From NCBI RefSeq assembly GCF_003992675.1, contig NZ_RZMZ01000014.1, positions 265,760 to 329,759 of the forward strand: DNA of 64,000 nt, in the 5' to 3' direction. Made by a program: the position numbers and the translations under genes. Positions 17,977-27,545 of this stretch are shown here, one piece after another. Numbering within the stretch: the first letter of the stretch is position 1; every line of letters starts with the position of its first letter. The notes under the pieces are model-generated. The model worked only from the letters and a program-made list of their open reading frames with translations. It searched no databases and was not told the DNA's origin. This DNA is from Flagellimonas marinaquae. Lineage in GTDB: Bacteria; Bacteroidota; Bacteroidia; Flavobacteriales; Flavobacteriaceae.

Positions 17977-19047
17977 TCATATATCAAACCGAAGGCCCAG
18001 TGATATATTGTTTTGTTTGATTTCCGCATCCTTGAAAATTGGGTTCAAGTCGTATTTGATGTAGAGCAACACCCCGTCGAACCCCATATATCCGCTTACA
18101 CCATAAATAAGGTCGCTACTATTGTAATCCCTTTTGAGTTTATCCTTGACATTCTCGCCGTCCCGATTGTACTTTAATTTTTGACGGGTACCCAGACTAA
18201 ATCCGCCGTAACCACCGAAGCCAAGCCTAAATTGATCTCTGATGGAGTATCGCAAGGTACGCTCAGTTTTACGCAAGCGTGAAGGGCCAACTTCAAAATG
18301 AACAGGAAAAACAAGATTGTCCATTCGAAACTTAGATTTGTCCAAATCGTATTCAAACTCCTCCAAAACGGTTTGGTTCCCCTCTTGAACAAAAATTCGG
18401 TTTCCGTCGGGTTTTAGGCCATTGAACTGAAAGGAAAAACCGTAGTTGAACCGCAACCAGTTTGAATTTTGAAATACCCTGGTGCGCCATTGCCAGCCCA
18501 TTTCAAAAAAACGGCTGCCCCCAACTTTATAGGGCGAATCGCTTAGGGATTGTCCTTCAATAATGGCATTGTTTAAACCAACGGCCATCACAAAATCAGA
18601 ATACGTACGTCTATCGTATTGGATTTCTCTTTTCCTTCGATGGGGCTTGAAGCTAATTATCGGTTTGCCATCAATCAAAAGACCAAGCCGCATTCTGTCC
18701 CCATAAATGGTGTCCATTTCGGTTAATGTCAACACATCCCCTTGGTTGCGTTCCAATAGAGCTATCTTGTTCTCTATAATGGCAACCCTGTTTTCAATAT
18801 TTAGGGCACGTTGCTTGGCCACCTCTTCCTTTAAGCTTCTTGCTTCATTTTCGCTGATATCGCCATTCTCCAAACGCTGGTTGATGTCCCTTACTTCAAA
18901 CTTTAGGGCTTCCTTTTCCTGCTCTATGATGCGCTGCTTTTCCTGTTTCAGCGCTTCAATTTTCTGTTGATAGTCTTCTTGTCCAAAAGCCATTACGGAA
19001 CCAAGGAACAAGATTAAGATAGTTGAATAAAATGCAATTGTTTTCAT
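17977..19047 (-). CDS. Outer-membrane beta-barrel-like protein with N-terminal coiled coil
   Basis: A 356-residue exported protein. The signal peptide ends at AFGQ; then about 75 residues rich in Gln/Glu/Lys form a predicted coiled coil (about 24-98); the rest alternates polar and aromatic residues and ends F-D-I, as in outer-membrane beta barrels. I do not recognise the family. It is the last gene of an operon with an ECF sigma factor and a single-pass membrane protein, which suggests that the sigma factor senses or controls this surface protein. Confidence 0.7.
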   Translation of the reverse strand: MKTIAFYSTILILFLGSVMAFGQEDYQQKIEALKQEKQRIIEQEKEALKFEVRDINQRLENGDISENEARSLKEEVAKQRALNIENRVAIIENKIALLERNQGDVLTLTEMDTIYGDRMRLGLLIDGKPIISFKPHRRKREIQYDRRTYSDFVMAVGLNNAIIEGQSLSDSPYKVGGSRFFEMGWQWRTRVFQNSNWLRFNYGFSFQFNGLKPDGNRIFVQEGNQTVLEEFEYDLDKSKFRMDNLVFPVHFEVGPSRLRKTERTLRYSIRDQFRLGFGGYGGFSLGTRQKLKYNRDGENVKDKLKRDYNSSDLIYGVSGYMGFDGVLLYIKYDLNPIFKDAEIKQNNISLGLRFDI

Positions 19048-19132
19048 GATTGTTTTTGGATTATAAACCTCCCTCCTTCCTGCCCGTTTGAACAGGAAGC
19101 TGTGAGAGGTTTGACTTGATTGATGAATAATT

Positions 19133-19855
19133 TTACTGATTTCGGTCTGCCACCGCAGTACGTAATTTTAGGTATCCTGATTTTAGGGCATCAAAGATTT
19201 GGTCCCGAAATGTCTCGTCCAGCTCGTCTTCCACTTCGGCCAAAAGTGACATCGCATCCACGGAACCACTTTCCGTGAACAGTTTATCCGTTAAGATTTG
19301 GCGTTGCGCCGCCCTCAAAAGGGAGTCTACCTCAGCATCGGTCACATCCTGTTGCGCATGCTCCATCAGTTCTACCTGTGCCACCACTTCTTCTACTTTT
19401 TGGGCAATCAATGCATCTGAATTGATCAAGATTTCATCCTTTAGCGGGGCTTTCGTCTCTTCTTGGACCAATGCACCGTTGGAAATCGGGTTATCCGCAT
19501 CCATTGTTGGGTTTTCTTCGGTAATCTTGGAATCCGCTTCGATTGCCGCCACCTCAATCGATTCCTCCATAGATTCCTTGCCGGTGGTTTGTTCTGGTTC
19601 GGTTATGACTCCGGTTTTTGTTTCTGTTTCCACTACTTGGTTTTCATCCACCCTTGGCGACTCGTTTGTGAAAAAATAAACTGATACCAATACCACACCA
19701 ACCACACTTGCCGCTACGGCATATATTAACCAAGGGGTTCGCTTTTTAGGTGAAGAACTCTTGATCTGTGAAGCAATCTTATCCCAAGCACCTTCGGATG
19801 GCGCAATGGTTCGCTCCTCCAGCTTATCCTTGATATGTTTTTCCAATTTATCCAT
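19133..19855 (-). CDS. Single-pass membrane protein, candidate anti-sigma factor
   Basis: A 240-residue protein: a short cytosolic N terminus (MDKLEKHIKDKLEERTI), one membrane helix (about 43-63, WLIYAVAASVVGVVLVSVYF) and an acidic low-complexity exterior rich in Glu, Thr and Val, then a short alpha-helical C terminus. It begins five bases after the sigma factor stop. Position and topology fit an anti-sigma factor, but no zinc-binding anti-sigma motif is visible, so the call is by context. Confidence 0.6.
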   Translation of the reverse strand: MDKLEKHIKDKLEERTIAPSEGAWDKIASQIKSSSPKKRTPWLIYAVAASVVGVVLVSVYFFTNESPRVDENQVVETETKTGVITEPEQTTGKESMEESIEVAAIEADSKITEENPTMDADNPISNGALVQEETKAPLKDEILINSDALIAQKVEEVVAQVELMEHAQQDVTDAEVDSLLRAAQRQILTDKLFTESGSVDAMSLLAEVEDELDETFRDQIFDALKSGYLKLRTAVADRNQ

Positions 19856-19860
19856 ATCCC

Positions 19861-20439
19861 TTATTGTTTGTTCGCCGATTGTGATTTGGGCGACATTCCC
19901 TTTAAATTCAAATTATCTTGAAGCATCTTTCGGGCCTTGAACAATTGTGATTTTGATGTGCCCTCCGTGATTTCGAGCATCTCAGCGATTTCCTTATGTC
20001 CATAGCCTTCAATGGCATTTAACAAAAACACAGTTTTATAACCTTCTGGAAGTCCATCGATCAAATGCTGTACATATTCCACATCCAATACACCGGTGTT
20101 GGGGGTCAAATCAGTGCTGTGGGGCTCCTTCATGGCTTCATCATCGTAGACCACAAACTGTCGTTTCCGCAGATATGAGATACTTTCCCGTACCATAATG
20201 GTTCGAATCCAACCTTCAAAACTTCCTTTAAATTGATAAGAGCTTAAATGGTTGAATACCTTTACAAAGCCATAGATCATCACATCTTCCGCAAAATGCA
20301 GGTCCTTAATGTACTGCCGACAAACACTTAGCATCTTTGGCGAGAACCTATCGTACAGCTGCTTTTGGGCCTGCGGATCTCCTTTGATCGATTTTTTGAT
20401 CAACTGCCTTTCGTTGTTATGTAGCGCGATGATTTTCAA
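19861..20439 (-). CDS. ECF RNA polymerase sigma factor
   Basis: A 192-residue sigma-70 family protein: region 2 (YDRFSPKMLSVCRQYIKD, then AEDVMIYGFVKVF) binds core polymerase and the -10 element; region 4 (LPEGYKTVFLLNAIEGYGHKEIAEML) is a helix-turn-helix for the -35. The start is a TTG; family relatives begin M-K-I-I-x-L-H, which agrees, and no ATG lies upstream in frame. Likely regulated by the membrane protein encoded just downstream. Confidence 0.9.
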   Translation of the reverse strand: MKIIALHNNERQLIKKSIKGDPQAQKQLYDRFSPKMLSVCRQYIKDLHFAEDVMIYGFVKVFNHLSSYQFKGSFEGWIRTIMVRESISYLRKRQFVVYDDEAMKEPHSTDLTPNTGVLDVEYVQHLIDGLPEGYKTVFLLNAIEGYGHKEIAEMLEITEGTSKSQLFKARKMLQDNLNLKGMSPKSQSANKQ

Positions 20440-20552
20440 AAAAAGTTTGGTTTACAAAAGTGCTTCTATTAACATAGACGGGATATCAACAAAAATGGTT
20501 GCCTGAAAAGTACAGATTTTCAGTATATGATTGATTTTCAAACTATTAAAAA

Positions 20553-21527
20553 TTATTTTTTTCGGTCAACCACGTAGTTGACCATAAGTTTGAGGGCACT
20601 TTTGTATTCGGAATCGGGGTAATTGTCCAATATGGCCAAGGCTTCATCCTTAAACTCCAACATCTTCACCACGGCATAATCCAATCCGCCCTTCGCTTTT
20701 ACGTAGGATATGACTTCCTTGACCCGTTTTTTGTCCTTGTTGTGCTTTTTGATGGAGTTGATCAACCACTTTTTCTTTTCCTTATCACTATGGTTTAAGG
20801 CATAGATCAATGGAAGGGTCATTTTTTGTTCCTTGATATCGATTCCAGTGGGCTTGCCGATTTTTTCGGCGCCGTAGTCAAAAAGGTCATCTTTTATTTG
20901 AAACGCCATGCCGCAGAGTTCCCCAAATTTTCTGAAGGTTTCCACTTCTTCCGAATCGGGGCGTACGGAGCAGGCTCCCATGCTGCAACAGGCTGCAATC
21001 AAAGTGGCGGTCTTCTGCCGGATGATATCGTAATACACCTCTTCGGTGATGTCCAAAAGACGTGCTTTTTCGATTTGGAGCAGTTCCCCCTCGCTCATAT
21101 CGCGAACGGCATTGGAAATAATGTGCAGTAAATCGTAATTCTTGCCTTCCAAAGAGACCAAAAGGCCTTTGGAGAACAGAAAATCGCCCACCAAAACGGC
21201 AATTTTATTTTTCCACAGGGCATTGATGGAGAAAAAGCCCCTGCGTTTGTTGCTATCGTCCACCACATCATCATGCACCAAGCTTGCCGTATGTATCAAC
21301 TCAATAATGGAAGCTCCTGTATAGGTGCGCTCGTTAACTTCACCGTTCAGTAATTTGGCCGTTAAAAAAACGAACATGGGCCGCATTTGCTTGCCCTTTC
21401 TATTGACTATGTAGTAGGTAATCCTATTGAACAACGCGACTTTAGAGGACATGGATTTGAGGAATTTTTCCTCGAAAAGCTGCATCTCCTTTTCAATGGG
21501 CTCCCTTATCTGCGAAACGATTTTCAA
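20553..21527 (-). CDS. ispB: All-trans polyprenyl diphosphate synthase
   Basis: This prenyltransferase extends farnesyl diphosphate with isopentenyl units, here most probably for the menaquinone side chain. The 324-residue protein has the first Asp-rich motif DDVVD (86-90) in LVHDDVVDDSNKRRG, and the second, DDLFD, in FQIKDDLFDYG. The chain length made cannot be read from sequence. The start is TTG, agreeing with the family N terminus; no in-frame ATG precedes it. The 185-bp gap to rlmN holds nothing I recognise. Confidence 0.92.
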   Translation of the reverse strand: MKIVSQIREPIEKEMQLFEEKFLKSMSSKVALFNRITYYIVNRKGKQMRPMFVFLTAKLLNGEVNERTYTGASIIELIHTASLVHDDVVDDSNKRRGFFSINALWKNKIAVLVGDFLFSKGLLVSLEGKNYDLLHIISNAVRDMSEGELLQIEKARLLDITEEVYYDIIRQKTATLIAACCSMGACSVRPDSEEVETFRKFGELCGMAFQIKDDLFDYGAEKIGKPTGIDIKEQKMTLPLIYALNHSDKEKKKWLINSIKKHNKDKKRVKEVISYVKAKGGLDYAVVKMLEFKDEALAILDNYPDSEYKSALKLMVNYVVDRKK

Positions 21528-21712
21528 CGTAACGGGTGGTGTTTGGTTTTGAAACCCTAAAAGTAGGGAAAATGAAAGAGTTGATGGAATGAAATCCGAG
21601 TTTTAAGATACAGTCCTAAAACTATCGGTGATTTGCAGGGAATGAAGCAAAAGGGTGAAAGGTGGAAGGCAAAAGGATGAACAACATATTTCCCGTCTTC
21701 TGTGTGTAAAAA

Positions 21713-22753
21713 CTAGCTCTTATTCGCAAGCTGACCACAAGCAGCGTCAATATCCTTGCCACGGGACCTACGAATCGTGACCGTGATTCCATTTCTTTCC
21801 AAGGTGTTTTGGTACATTTCCACCGCTTGATTGGAAGCCTGTTGAAATTCCCCGTCATCAATGGGGTTGTACTCTATCAGATTCACTTTTGATGGCGCAA
21901 ACTTGCAAAACTTGACCAAGGCATCCGCTGCTTCTTGAGTATCGTTGATTCCTTTCCACACCACATATTCGTAGGTAATCCTGTTCTTGGTCTTACTGTA
22001 CCAATATTCCAAGGACTCCCGCAAATCTTTTAAAGGGAATGTGGCATTAAAGGGCATGATGGAAGTTCGCACCTCATCAATTGCCGAATGCAAGGACACC
22101 GCCAAGCCGAACTTGACTTCTTCGTCGGCCATTTTCTTTATGATTTTGGGTACGCCAGAGGTGGAAACCACAATCCGTTTGGGGGACATACCGAGTCCCT
22201 CAGGGGAAGTTATCTTATCAATGGCCTTGAGCACATTGTTGTAGTTCATCAAGGGTTCGCCCATCCCCATAAAAACGATGTTGCTCAACGGACGGTCAAA
22301 ATACAATCGGCTTTCGTTGTCAATGGCTACTACTTGGTCATAGATTTCATCCGGATTTAGGTTTCGCATCCGCTTTAATCGTGACGTTGCACAAAATCGG
22401 CAATCCAAACTACAGCCTACTTGACTGGAAACACATGCCGTGGTGCGGGTTTCAGTGGGTATCAGAACGGACTCCACCACCAGACCATCGTGTAATCGAA
22501 CGGCATTCTTAATGGTACCATCCGAGCTACGCTGCATTTGGTCCACCCGAATGTGGTTGATCACAAAGTTATCCTCCAGCATTTTACGGGTTTCCTTGGA
22601 AATATTGGTCATGGCATCAAAATCGTGGGCAGACTTTTGCCACAACCACTCATAGACTTGGTTGCCACGGAACGCCTTATCGCCTTGCTCCATGAAAAAA
22701 TTGCGAAGCTGGTCCTTGGTCAATGCCCTTATGTCCTTTTTTTTGACTTCCAC
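21713..22753 (-). CDS. rlmN: Dual-specificity 23S rRNA/tRNA adenine-C2 methyltransferase
   Basis: A radical-SAM enzyme methylating C2 of A2503 in 23S rRNA and A37 in some tRNAs. The 346-residue protein has the iron-sulfur motif C114-x3-C118-x2-C121 (GCSLDCRFC), the methyl-carrier Cys339 near the end (DAACGQLA), and Cys107, which aligns with Cys118 of E. coli by spacing. The start is GTG: the in-frame TAA three bases upstream (after one CTA codon) excludes anything earlier. Confidence 0.95.
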   Translation of the reverse strand: MEVKKKDIRALTKDQLRNFFMEQGDKAFRGNQVYEWLWQKSAHDFDAMTNISKETRKMLEDNFVINHIRVDQMQRSSDGTIKNAVRLHDGLVVESVLIPTETRTTACVSSQVGCSLDCRFCATSRLKRMRNLNPDEIYDQVVAIDNESRLYFDRPLSNIVFMGMGEPLMNYNNVLKAIDKITSPEGLGMSPKRIVVSTSGVPKIIKKMADEEVKFGLAVSLHSAIDEVRTSIMPFNATFPLKDLRESLEYWYSKTKNRITYEYVVWKGINDTQEAADALVKFCKFAPSKVNLIEYNPIDDGEFQQASNQAVEMYQNTLERNGITVTIRRSRGKDIDAACGQLANKS

Positions 22754-22770
22754 TAGTTAAAGATAAGCAA

Positions 22771-22806
22771 GAAAAAATCCCGCTGGCCATAAGCGAACGG
22801 GATTTC
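22771..22806 (-). terminator. Rho-independent terminator of queA
   Basis: AAATCCCG and CGGGATTT (22775-22782 and 22798-22805) form an 8-bp stem, followed on the minus strand by a T run. It lies between queA and rlmN, so rlmN needs read-through or its own promoter. Confidence 0.85.
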
Positions 22807-22825
22807 TGTTTTATAAATATTCCGT

Positions 22826-23875
22826 TTACAGAATCAACATCGCATCGCCATAGGAATAGAAGCGATATCCTTCCAAAATGGCCTGTTTGTAGGCCTTTTT
22901 CATCAGGTCGTGACCCATAAATGCCGAAATCATCATCAATAAGGTGGATTTGGGCAAGTGAAAGTTGGTCACCATACAATTGGCTATGCTGAATTCATAG
23001 GGAGGGAAAATGAACTTGTTGGTCCAGCCCTCAAACGTATTCAATGTATGCTCGGATGAAACGGCACTTTCCAAACTTCTCATCACTGTGGTTCCTACGG
23101 CACACACCTTGCGTTTGTTGGCCTTGGCCGTGTTTACAATTTCGGTGGCCTTTTCATCGATTACCAATTCCTCGCTATCCATTTTGTGCTTGGATAGGTC
23201 TTCCACCTCAACAGGGTTAAAAGTACCCAATCCTACGTGCAGCGTAACCTCGGCAAAGTTGATACCTTTTATTTCCAATCGCTTGAGCAAATGCTTGGAA
23301 AAGTGAAGTCCTGCAGTGGGGGCGGCTACGGCACCTTCATGCTTGGCATAAATGGTCTGGTAACGCTCCTCATCCTCTGGGGTCACTTCCCTTTTAATAT
23401 ACTTTGGAAGAGGCGTTTCACCCAGCTCCCTCAATTTTCTTCTAAAATCGGTATAAGAGCCATCGTAAAGAAAACGAAGGGTCCTACCTCTTGATGTGGT
23501 GTTATCGATAACCTCAGCCACCAAACTTTCGTCATCACCAAAATAAAGTTTGTTTCCGATACGGATCTTTCGTGCTGGATCTACCAACACATCCCACAAA
23601 CGCTGTTCTTGGTTTAGTTCCCGTAATAGAAAAACCTCGATACGGGCTCCTGTTTTTTCCTTGTTACCGAAAAGTCGGGCTGGAAATACCTTAGTATTGT
23701 TCAAGACCAAGACATCGTCTTCATCAAAATAATCGACTAGGTCTTTGAACATTTTATGTTCAATTTTTCCGCTATCACGGTGAACCACCATTAGTCTGGA
23801 TTCGTCCCTGTGTTCCGCAGGATATTCTGCCAATAACTCTTTAGGCAATTCAAAATTGAAGTTTGATAATTTCAT
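22826..23875 (-). CDS. queA: SAM:tRNA ribosyltransferase-isomerase
   Basis: QueA transfers and isomerises the ribosyl part of SAM onto 7-aminomethyl-7-deazaguanine in tRNA, giving epoxyqueuosine. The 349-residue protein has the family strings [19 protein letters not shown] near the start, APTAGLHFS in the middle and [16 protein letters not shown] near the end. It has its own promoter-like element and terminator. It is one more SAM user among the several in this window. Confidence 0.96.
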   Translation of the reverse strand: MKLSNFNFELPKELLAEYPAEHRDESRLMVVHRDSGKIEHKMFKDLVDYFDEDDVLVLNNTKVFPARLFGNKEKTGARIEVFLLRELNQEQRLWDVLVDPARKIRIGNKLYFGDDESLVAEVIDNTTSRGRTLRFLYDGSYTDFRRKLRELGETPLPKYIKREVTPEDEERYQTIYAKHEGAVAAPTAGLHFSKHLLKRLEIKGINFAEVTLHVGLGTFNPVEVEDLSKHKMDSEELVIDEKATEIVNTAKANKRKVCAVGTTVMRSLESAVSSEHTLNTFEGWTNKFIFPPYEFSIANCMVTNFHLPKSTLLMMISAFMGHDLMKKAYKQAILEGYRFYSYGDAMLIL

Positions 23876-23907
23876 GTGGACTTTTTTTCGATTTTTTTAA
23901 AGAGGGG

Positions 23908-23915
23908 CAAATATA
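23908..23915 (-). promoter_or_regulatory. Predicted -7 element for queA
   Basis: TATATTTG on the minus strand fits TAnnTTTG, about 33 bases before the queA ATG. Confidence 0.55.
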
Positions 23916-23962
23916 CGACCTACCCATAGCGGATGTCAAGTAATTTGATGATTAAATGTGGA

Positions 23963-25219
23963 TTACAGTTCTTGGACCGGGAATCCAAGCGTCTTTAGGT
24001 CGCTCCAAAAATCGGGATAAGATTTGGAAACCACCTCAGCATCGTTCACGGTAAAATCAACCTTGAGCGCCAGTGGACCAAAGGCCATCGCCATTCTATG
24101 ATCGTTGTAGGTGTCGACCCTAACCTCTTGATTTAGGACCTTTTGTGGATGCAAGGTCAAGCTCTCGGCATCAATATCCACCTTGGCCCCAAACTTGCCC
24201 AATTCGGTCTGCAATGCAGCCAAACGGTCGGTTTCCTTTATGGGGAGGGTGTGCAATCCCGTCAAGTGGCATCCTATGCCCAAACCCAAACAGGTCACAG
24301 CGATGGTCTGTGCAATATCCGGGGCATTGGACAGGTCATACTCCAAATGATCTACAATGGGAGCAGTGGTTTTTTTCAACACAATGGTGTTGTTGGCAAA
24401 TGAAGTCTCAACTCCAAAATGTGTATAGATTTCGGTTAAAATGCTATCTCCCTGCAATGAATTTTTTTTATAAGATGCCAGTTGAATTTCTGAGCCTGCT
24501 TCGCTGAGCGCAATTATGCTGTAAAAATAACTAGCGGAACTCCAATCGGATTCCACTACCAATGTGATATCTTCAACGGTCTTTTTTGGCGCAACGGTGA
24601 TTTTGTTTCCTTCAAAATTGGTTTCTACACCAATTTGTTCCAAAAGAGCCAGGGTCATTTTAATGTAGGGCACCGACGTAATCTTTCCTACCAGTTCCAA
24701 CTCTAGGCCATTTTCTAGGCTCGGCGCAATCAACAATAGCGCTGAAATGTATTGGCTACTGATATTAGCTGGAAGCGAAACCTGACTTTTTTCCAACGTT
24801 TTCCCTTTGATGTTCAACGGAGGGTAGCCTTCCTCTTTAAGGTATTCGATATCCGCACCCAAGGAGCGTAACGCATCGACCAAGATTTTGATAGGGCGCT
24901 CTTGCATGCGCTCCGAACCTGTCAGGGTAACGTGCTTGCCTTCTTGCGAAGCAAAATAAGCAGTTAAAAAGCGCATGGCTGTGCCTGCGTGATGAATATC
25001 AACCTCACCTTCAGACTTGGACAACCCTTTCTGCATTACCTCTCCATCATCAGAATTGGAACGATTCTCTATGTTGATATTGGGAAAAAGTGCCTGCAAC
25101 AACAAAGAGCGGTTGGTTTCACTCTTGGAGCCAGTAATGGCAATGGTCTTTTGGATTTTTTTGTGGTCGGGTGCTGAAAGTTGGAGTTTCAATTCTTTTG
25201 GGTTTGCATGAATGGTCAA
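23963..25219 (-). CDS. aroA: 3-phosphoshikimate 1-carboxyvinyltransferase (EPSP synthase)
   Basis: This shikimate-pathway enzyme joins phosphoenolpyruvate to shikimate 3-phosphate. The 418-residue protein has the substrate-binding string GSKSETNRSL (28-37), HHAGTAMRFLTAY for the PEP region, and DTYNDHRMAMAF near the end. The N-terminal string lacks the GPGSKS form of many homologues, as in other flavobacteria. The TTG start is the first available in frame. It follows mazG by 42 bases and probably belongs to the rsgA-dtd-mazG-aroA transcript; it supplies chorismate to the aromatic operon at 28.5-32.4 kb. Confidence 0.93.
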   Translation of the reverse strand: MTIHANPKELKLQLSAPDHKKIQKTIAITGSKSETNRSLLLQALFPNINIENRSNSDDGEVMQKGLSKSEGEVDIHHAGTAMRFLTAYFASQEGKHVTLTGSERMQERPIKILVDALRSLGADIEYLKEEGYPPLNIKGKTLEKSQVSLPANISSQYISALLLIAPSLENGLELELVGKITSVPYIKMTLALLEQIGVETNFEGNKITVAPKKTVEDITLVVESDWSSASYFYSIIALSEAGSEIQLASYKKNSLQGDSILTEIYTHFGVETSFANNTIVLKKTTAPIVDHLEYDLSNAPDIAQTIAVTCLGLGIGCHLTGLHTLPIKETDRLAALQTELGKFGAKVDIDAESLTLHPQKVLNQEVRVDTYNDHRMAMAFGPLALKVDFTVNDAEVVSKSYPDFWSDLKTLGFPVQEL

Positions 25220-25261
25220 AACTAGAAAAAACAGCCTTAATGTCCTGTCAGCAGGCCAACT

Positions 25262-25588
25262 TTATTTGAGCTTTTTGTTATTTTGATGACGGTCGTGGTC
25301 GCGTTTGGTCTTTAGGTCCAACTTTTTATCAAAAGCCTGTTGTAGGTCAATGCCTGTTTGATTGGCCAAGCAAAGTACCACAAAGACCACATCGGCGAGT
25401 TCTTCCCCTAGATCTTTGGCCTTGTCGGATTCCTTTTCGCTTTGCTCACCGTAGCGTCTGGCTATTATTCGTGCCACCTCGCCCACTTCTTCGGTGAGCT
25501 GGGCCATATTGGTCAATTCGTTAAAGTATCGGACCCCATGGTTCTTGATCCATTCATCAACCGCTTTTTGTGCGTCTGCAATATTCAT
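25262..25588 (-). CDS. MazG-like nucleotide pyrophosphohydrolase
   Basis: A 108-residue all-alpha NTP pyrophosphatase of the single-domain MazG type. The metal-binding pattern is EEVGE near residue 30 and EELADVVFVVL (about 63-73). Such enzymes hydrolyse nucleoside triphosphates to monophosphate and pyrophosphate and probably clean the pool. The start overlaps the dtd stop by one base (TAATG), so the two are translationally coupled. Confidence 0.88.
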   Translation of the reverse strand: MNIADAQKAVDEWIKNHGVRYFNELTNMAQLTEEVGEVARIIARRYGEQSEKESDKAKDLGEELADVVFVVLCLANQTGIDLQQAFDKKLDLKTKRDHDRHQNNKKLK

Positions 25589-26040
25589 TATTCCTTATTT
25601 TTTGTGTCAATTACTATGGTCACTGGACCATCATTAAGTAGTTCCACTTTCATATCGGCACTAAAGATGCCAGTACCCACCTTCTTCCCGAGCTTTTGTT
25701 CCAAAACAGACACGAATCTTTCGTACATAGGAACAGCAATATCGGGTTTGGCGGCTTTGATGTAGGAAGGTCTATTTCCTTTTTTGGTTTGGGCATGCAA
25801 GGTAAATTGGCTCACTACAATAATTTGACCATGAACATCGAGCACCGATCGGTTCATCACATCATTTTCATCATTGAAGATGCGGAGATTTACAATCTTG
25901 TTTGTCAACCATTCCACATCCTCTTGGCCATCGGCATCCTCAATCCCCAATAAAACCAATAGGCCTTTCCCAATGGACGAAATCAACTCGCTATCTACGG
26001 TAACGCTTGCTTTGGATACTCTTTGCAATACAGCTCTCAT
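25588..26040 (-). CDS. dtd: D-aminoacyl-tRNA deacylase
   Basis: This proofreading enzyme frees tRNA from D-amino acids. The 150-residue protein carries both signatures of the family, SQFTLHA (about 79-85) and NDGPVTI (about 137-143). It starts eight bases after the rsgA stop and shares a base with mazG, forming a tight cluster of translation-quality genes. Confidence 0.95.
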   Translation of the reverse strand: MRAVLQRVSKASVTVDSELISSIGKGLLVLLGIEDADGQEDVEWLTNKIVNLRIFNDENDVMNRSVLDVHGQIIVVSQFTLHAQTKKGNRPSYIKAAKPDIAVPMYERFVSVLEQKLGKKVGTGIFSADMKVELLNDGPVTIVIDTKNKE

Positions 26041-26048
26041 AATATTCC

Positions 26049-26981
26049 CTACCTATATGTTTGATCTTCTTCCCCTGTAATCATCTGAACATAGCTTCGG
26101 TAACGGCTAGCAGCTATTTCATCGTGTTCCAAGGCTTCCTTTACCGCACATTTGGGTTCGTCCAAATGGAGACAATTATTGAACTTACATTCGGATTTTA
26201 ATGCAAAAAACTCGGGGAAATAATCACCGATTTCCTCCTTCTCCATATCCACAATTCCAAATCCTTTGATCCCAGGGGTATCAATGATTCGGGCATCAAA
26301 AGAAAGGTCGTACATCTCGGCAAAAGTGGTCGTATGCTGTCCCTGCATATGCTGTTCAGAAATCTCCGCGGTCTTGAGTTGTAGTCCAGGTTCCAAGGCA
26401 TTGACCAGGGTTGACTTTCCCACGCCAGAGTGCCCAGCGAACATGCTTGTTTTGCCAAGCATCAATTCCTTTACATTCTCCAAATTTTTGGCTTGTTTGG
26501 CCTCAATTTGAAGACAACTATACCCTATTTTAGTGTACAAATCCACCAAATAAGAAACCTCGGCTCTTTCTTCATCGGTATACGTATCCATCTTGTTAAA
26601 AAGAAGCACCACGGGAATATCGTAAGCTTCTGCCGTAACCAAAAATCGGTCGATAAAACTGGTAAAGGTGGTGGGATTGTTCAATGTAACCAACAAAAAT
26701 ACCTGGTCTAGGTTGGCTGCTATTATATGGGTCTGCTTGGAAAGATTAACCGATTTGCGAACTATATAGTTTTTGCGATCCCCTATACTGGAAATCACCC
26801 CAACAGTTTCATCCCCAATGGTTTCCAATTGAAACTCCACATGATCGCCTACGGCGACGGGATTGGTACTCTTAATTCCCTGTGTCCGGAACTTGCCCTT
26901 GATGCGGCACTCGTAAAAAGCTCCTTCGGAGGATTTTACAGTGTACCAACTTCCCGTTGATTTATAAACAGTTCCGTTCAC
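26049..26981 (-). CDS. rsgA: Small ribosomal subunit biogenesis GTPase RsgA
   Basis: A circularly permuted GTPase that checks maturation of the 30S subunit. In order: an OB-fold domain, G4 NKMD, G1 GHSGVGKST, G3 DTPGIKGF, and a C-terminal zinc knuckle CKFNNCLHLDEPKC. The 310-residue length is normal. The start is GTG. It leads the rsgA-dtd-mazG-aroA series and is divergent from the small secreted protein at 27076. Confidence 0.95.
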   Translation of the reverse strand: MNGTVYKSTGSWYTVKSSEGAFYECRIKGKFRTQGIKSTNPVAVGDHVEFQLETIGDETVGVISSIGDRKNYIVRKSVNLSKQTHIIAANLDQVFLLVTLNNPTTFTSFIDRFLVTAEAYDIPVVLLFNKMDTYTDEERAEVSYLVDLYTKIGYSCLQIEAKQAKNLENVKELMLGKTSMFAGHSGVGKSTLVNALEPGLQLKTAEISEQHMQGQHTTTFAEMYDLSFDARIIDTPGIKGFGIVDMEKEEIGDYFPEFFALKSECKFNNCLHLDEPKCAVKEALEHDEIAASRYRSYVQMITGEEDQTYR

Positions 26982-27034
26982 CTTTTGTTCATATTTTGAT
27001 TACAAAGAAACAATATTCCTTCTTTTTCGTCGTA

Positions 27035-27042
27035 TATCTTTG
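27035..27042 (+). promoter_or_regulatory. Predicted -7 element for the small secreted protein
   Basis: TATCTTTG fits TAnnTTTG. Transcription would begin near 27049, after the first codon of the longer ORF, which supports ATG 27076 as the start. Confidence 0.5.
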
Positions 27043-27075
27043 TTAACAGTTTTAACAATCATTAACGTATTTATT

Positions 27076-27516
27076 ATGAAAAAAATCATTTTGGCCGCTG
27101 TGGTATTGTTCGCAGCAACGTTTACCATGAGTGCACAGCAGTACCGGGTCATTACCAGTGTTGAATCCATCGTCCCCAATGGTTTGGGAAGATCGAGGAT
27201 TATCAATGCCCTGGAAGAGAAAGATTATAAGGAATTTACCACTGTACAAACGGAGGACGACAACACGCGAAACAAGTCAGATAGAAGCGAAATCCGTGTA
27301 AAGAATTTTGAGGAGACCAAGCTTTTGAACTTCTATAACCTCGGTGGTATCCGGTTCCAGAATATCGCTGCCAACGATGCCGTGATCACTTCCATGATCA
27401 ATGATATGATTTCCAATGGATGGGAATTGGCCTTTGTGGTAAGTGGTGTTGAGAGTGAAGGTGGAAAAGGAGATGGACAGGGTATTTTTATCACCCGATA
27501 TATCTTTAGAAAATAG
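27076..27516 (+). CDS. Small exported protein of unknown function
   Basis: A 146-residue protein with a typical signal peptide (MKKIILAAVVLFAATFTMSAQ, cleaved near SAQ). The mature part is a small polar domain: a charged middle part and an end I-F-I-T-R-Y-I-F-R-K. I do not recognise the family. An earlier in-frame codon at 27040 falls before the predicted transcription start. It is monocistronic by context, with a divergent gene upstream and a palindrome downstream. Confidence 0.75.
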   Translation: MKKIILAAVVLFAATFTMSAQQYRVITSVESIVPNGLGRSRIINALEEKDYKEFTTVQTEDDNTRNKSDRSEIRVKNFEETKLLNFYNLGGIRFQNIAANDAVITSMINDMISNGWELAFVVSGVESEGGKGDGQGIFITRYIFRK

Positions 27517-27545
27517 GTCTTACTACCTTTTTAAATCAAAAAGAA

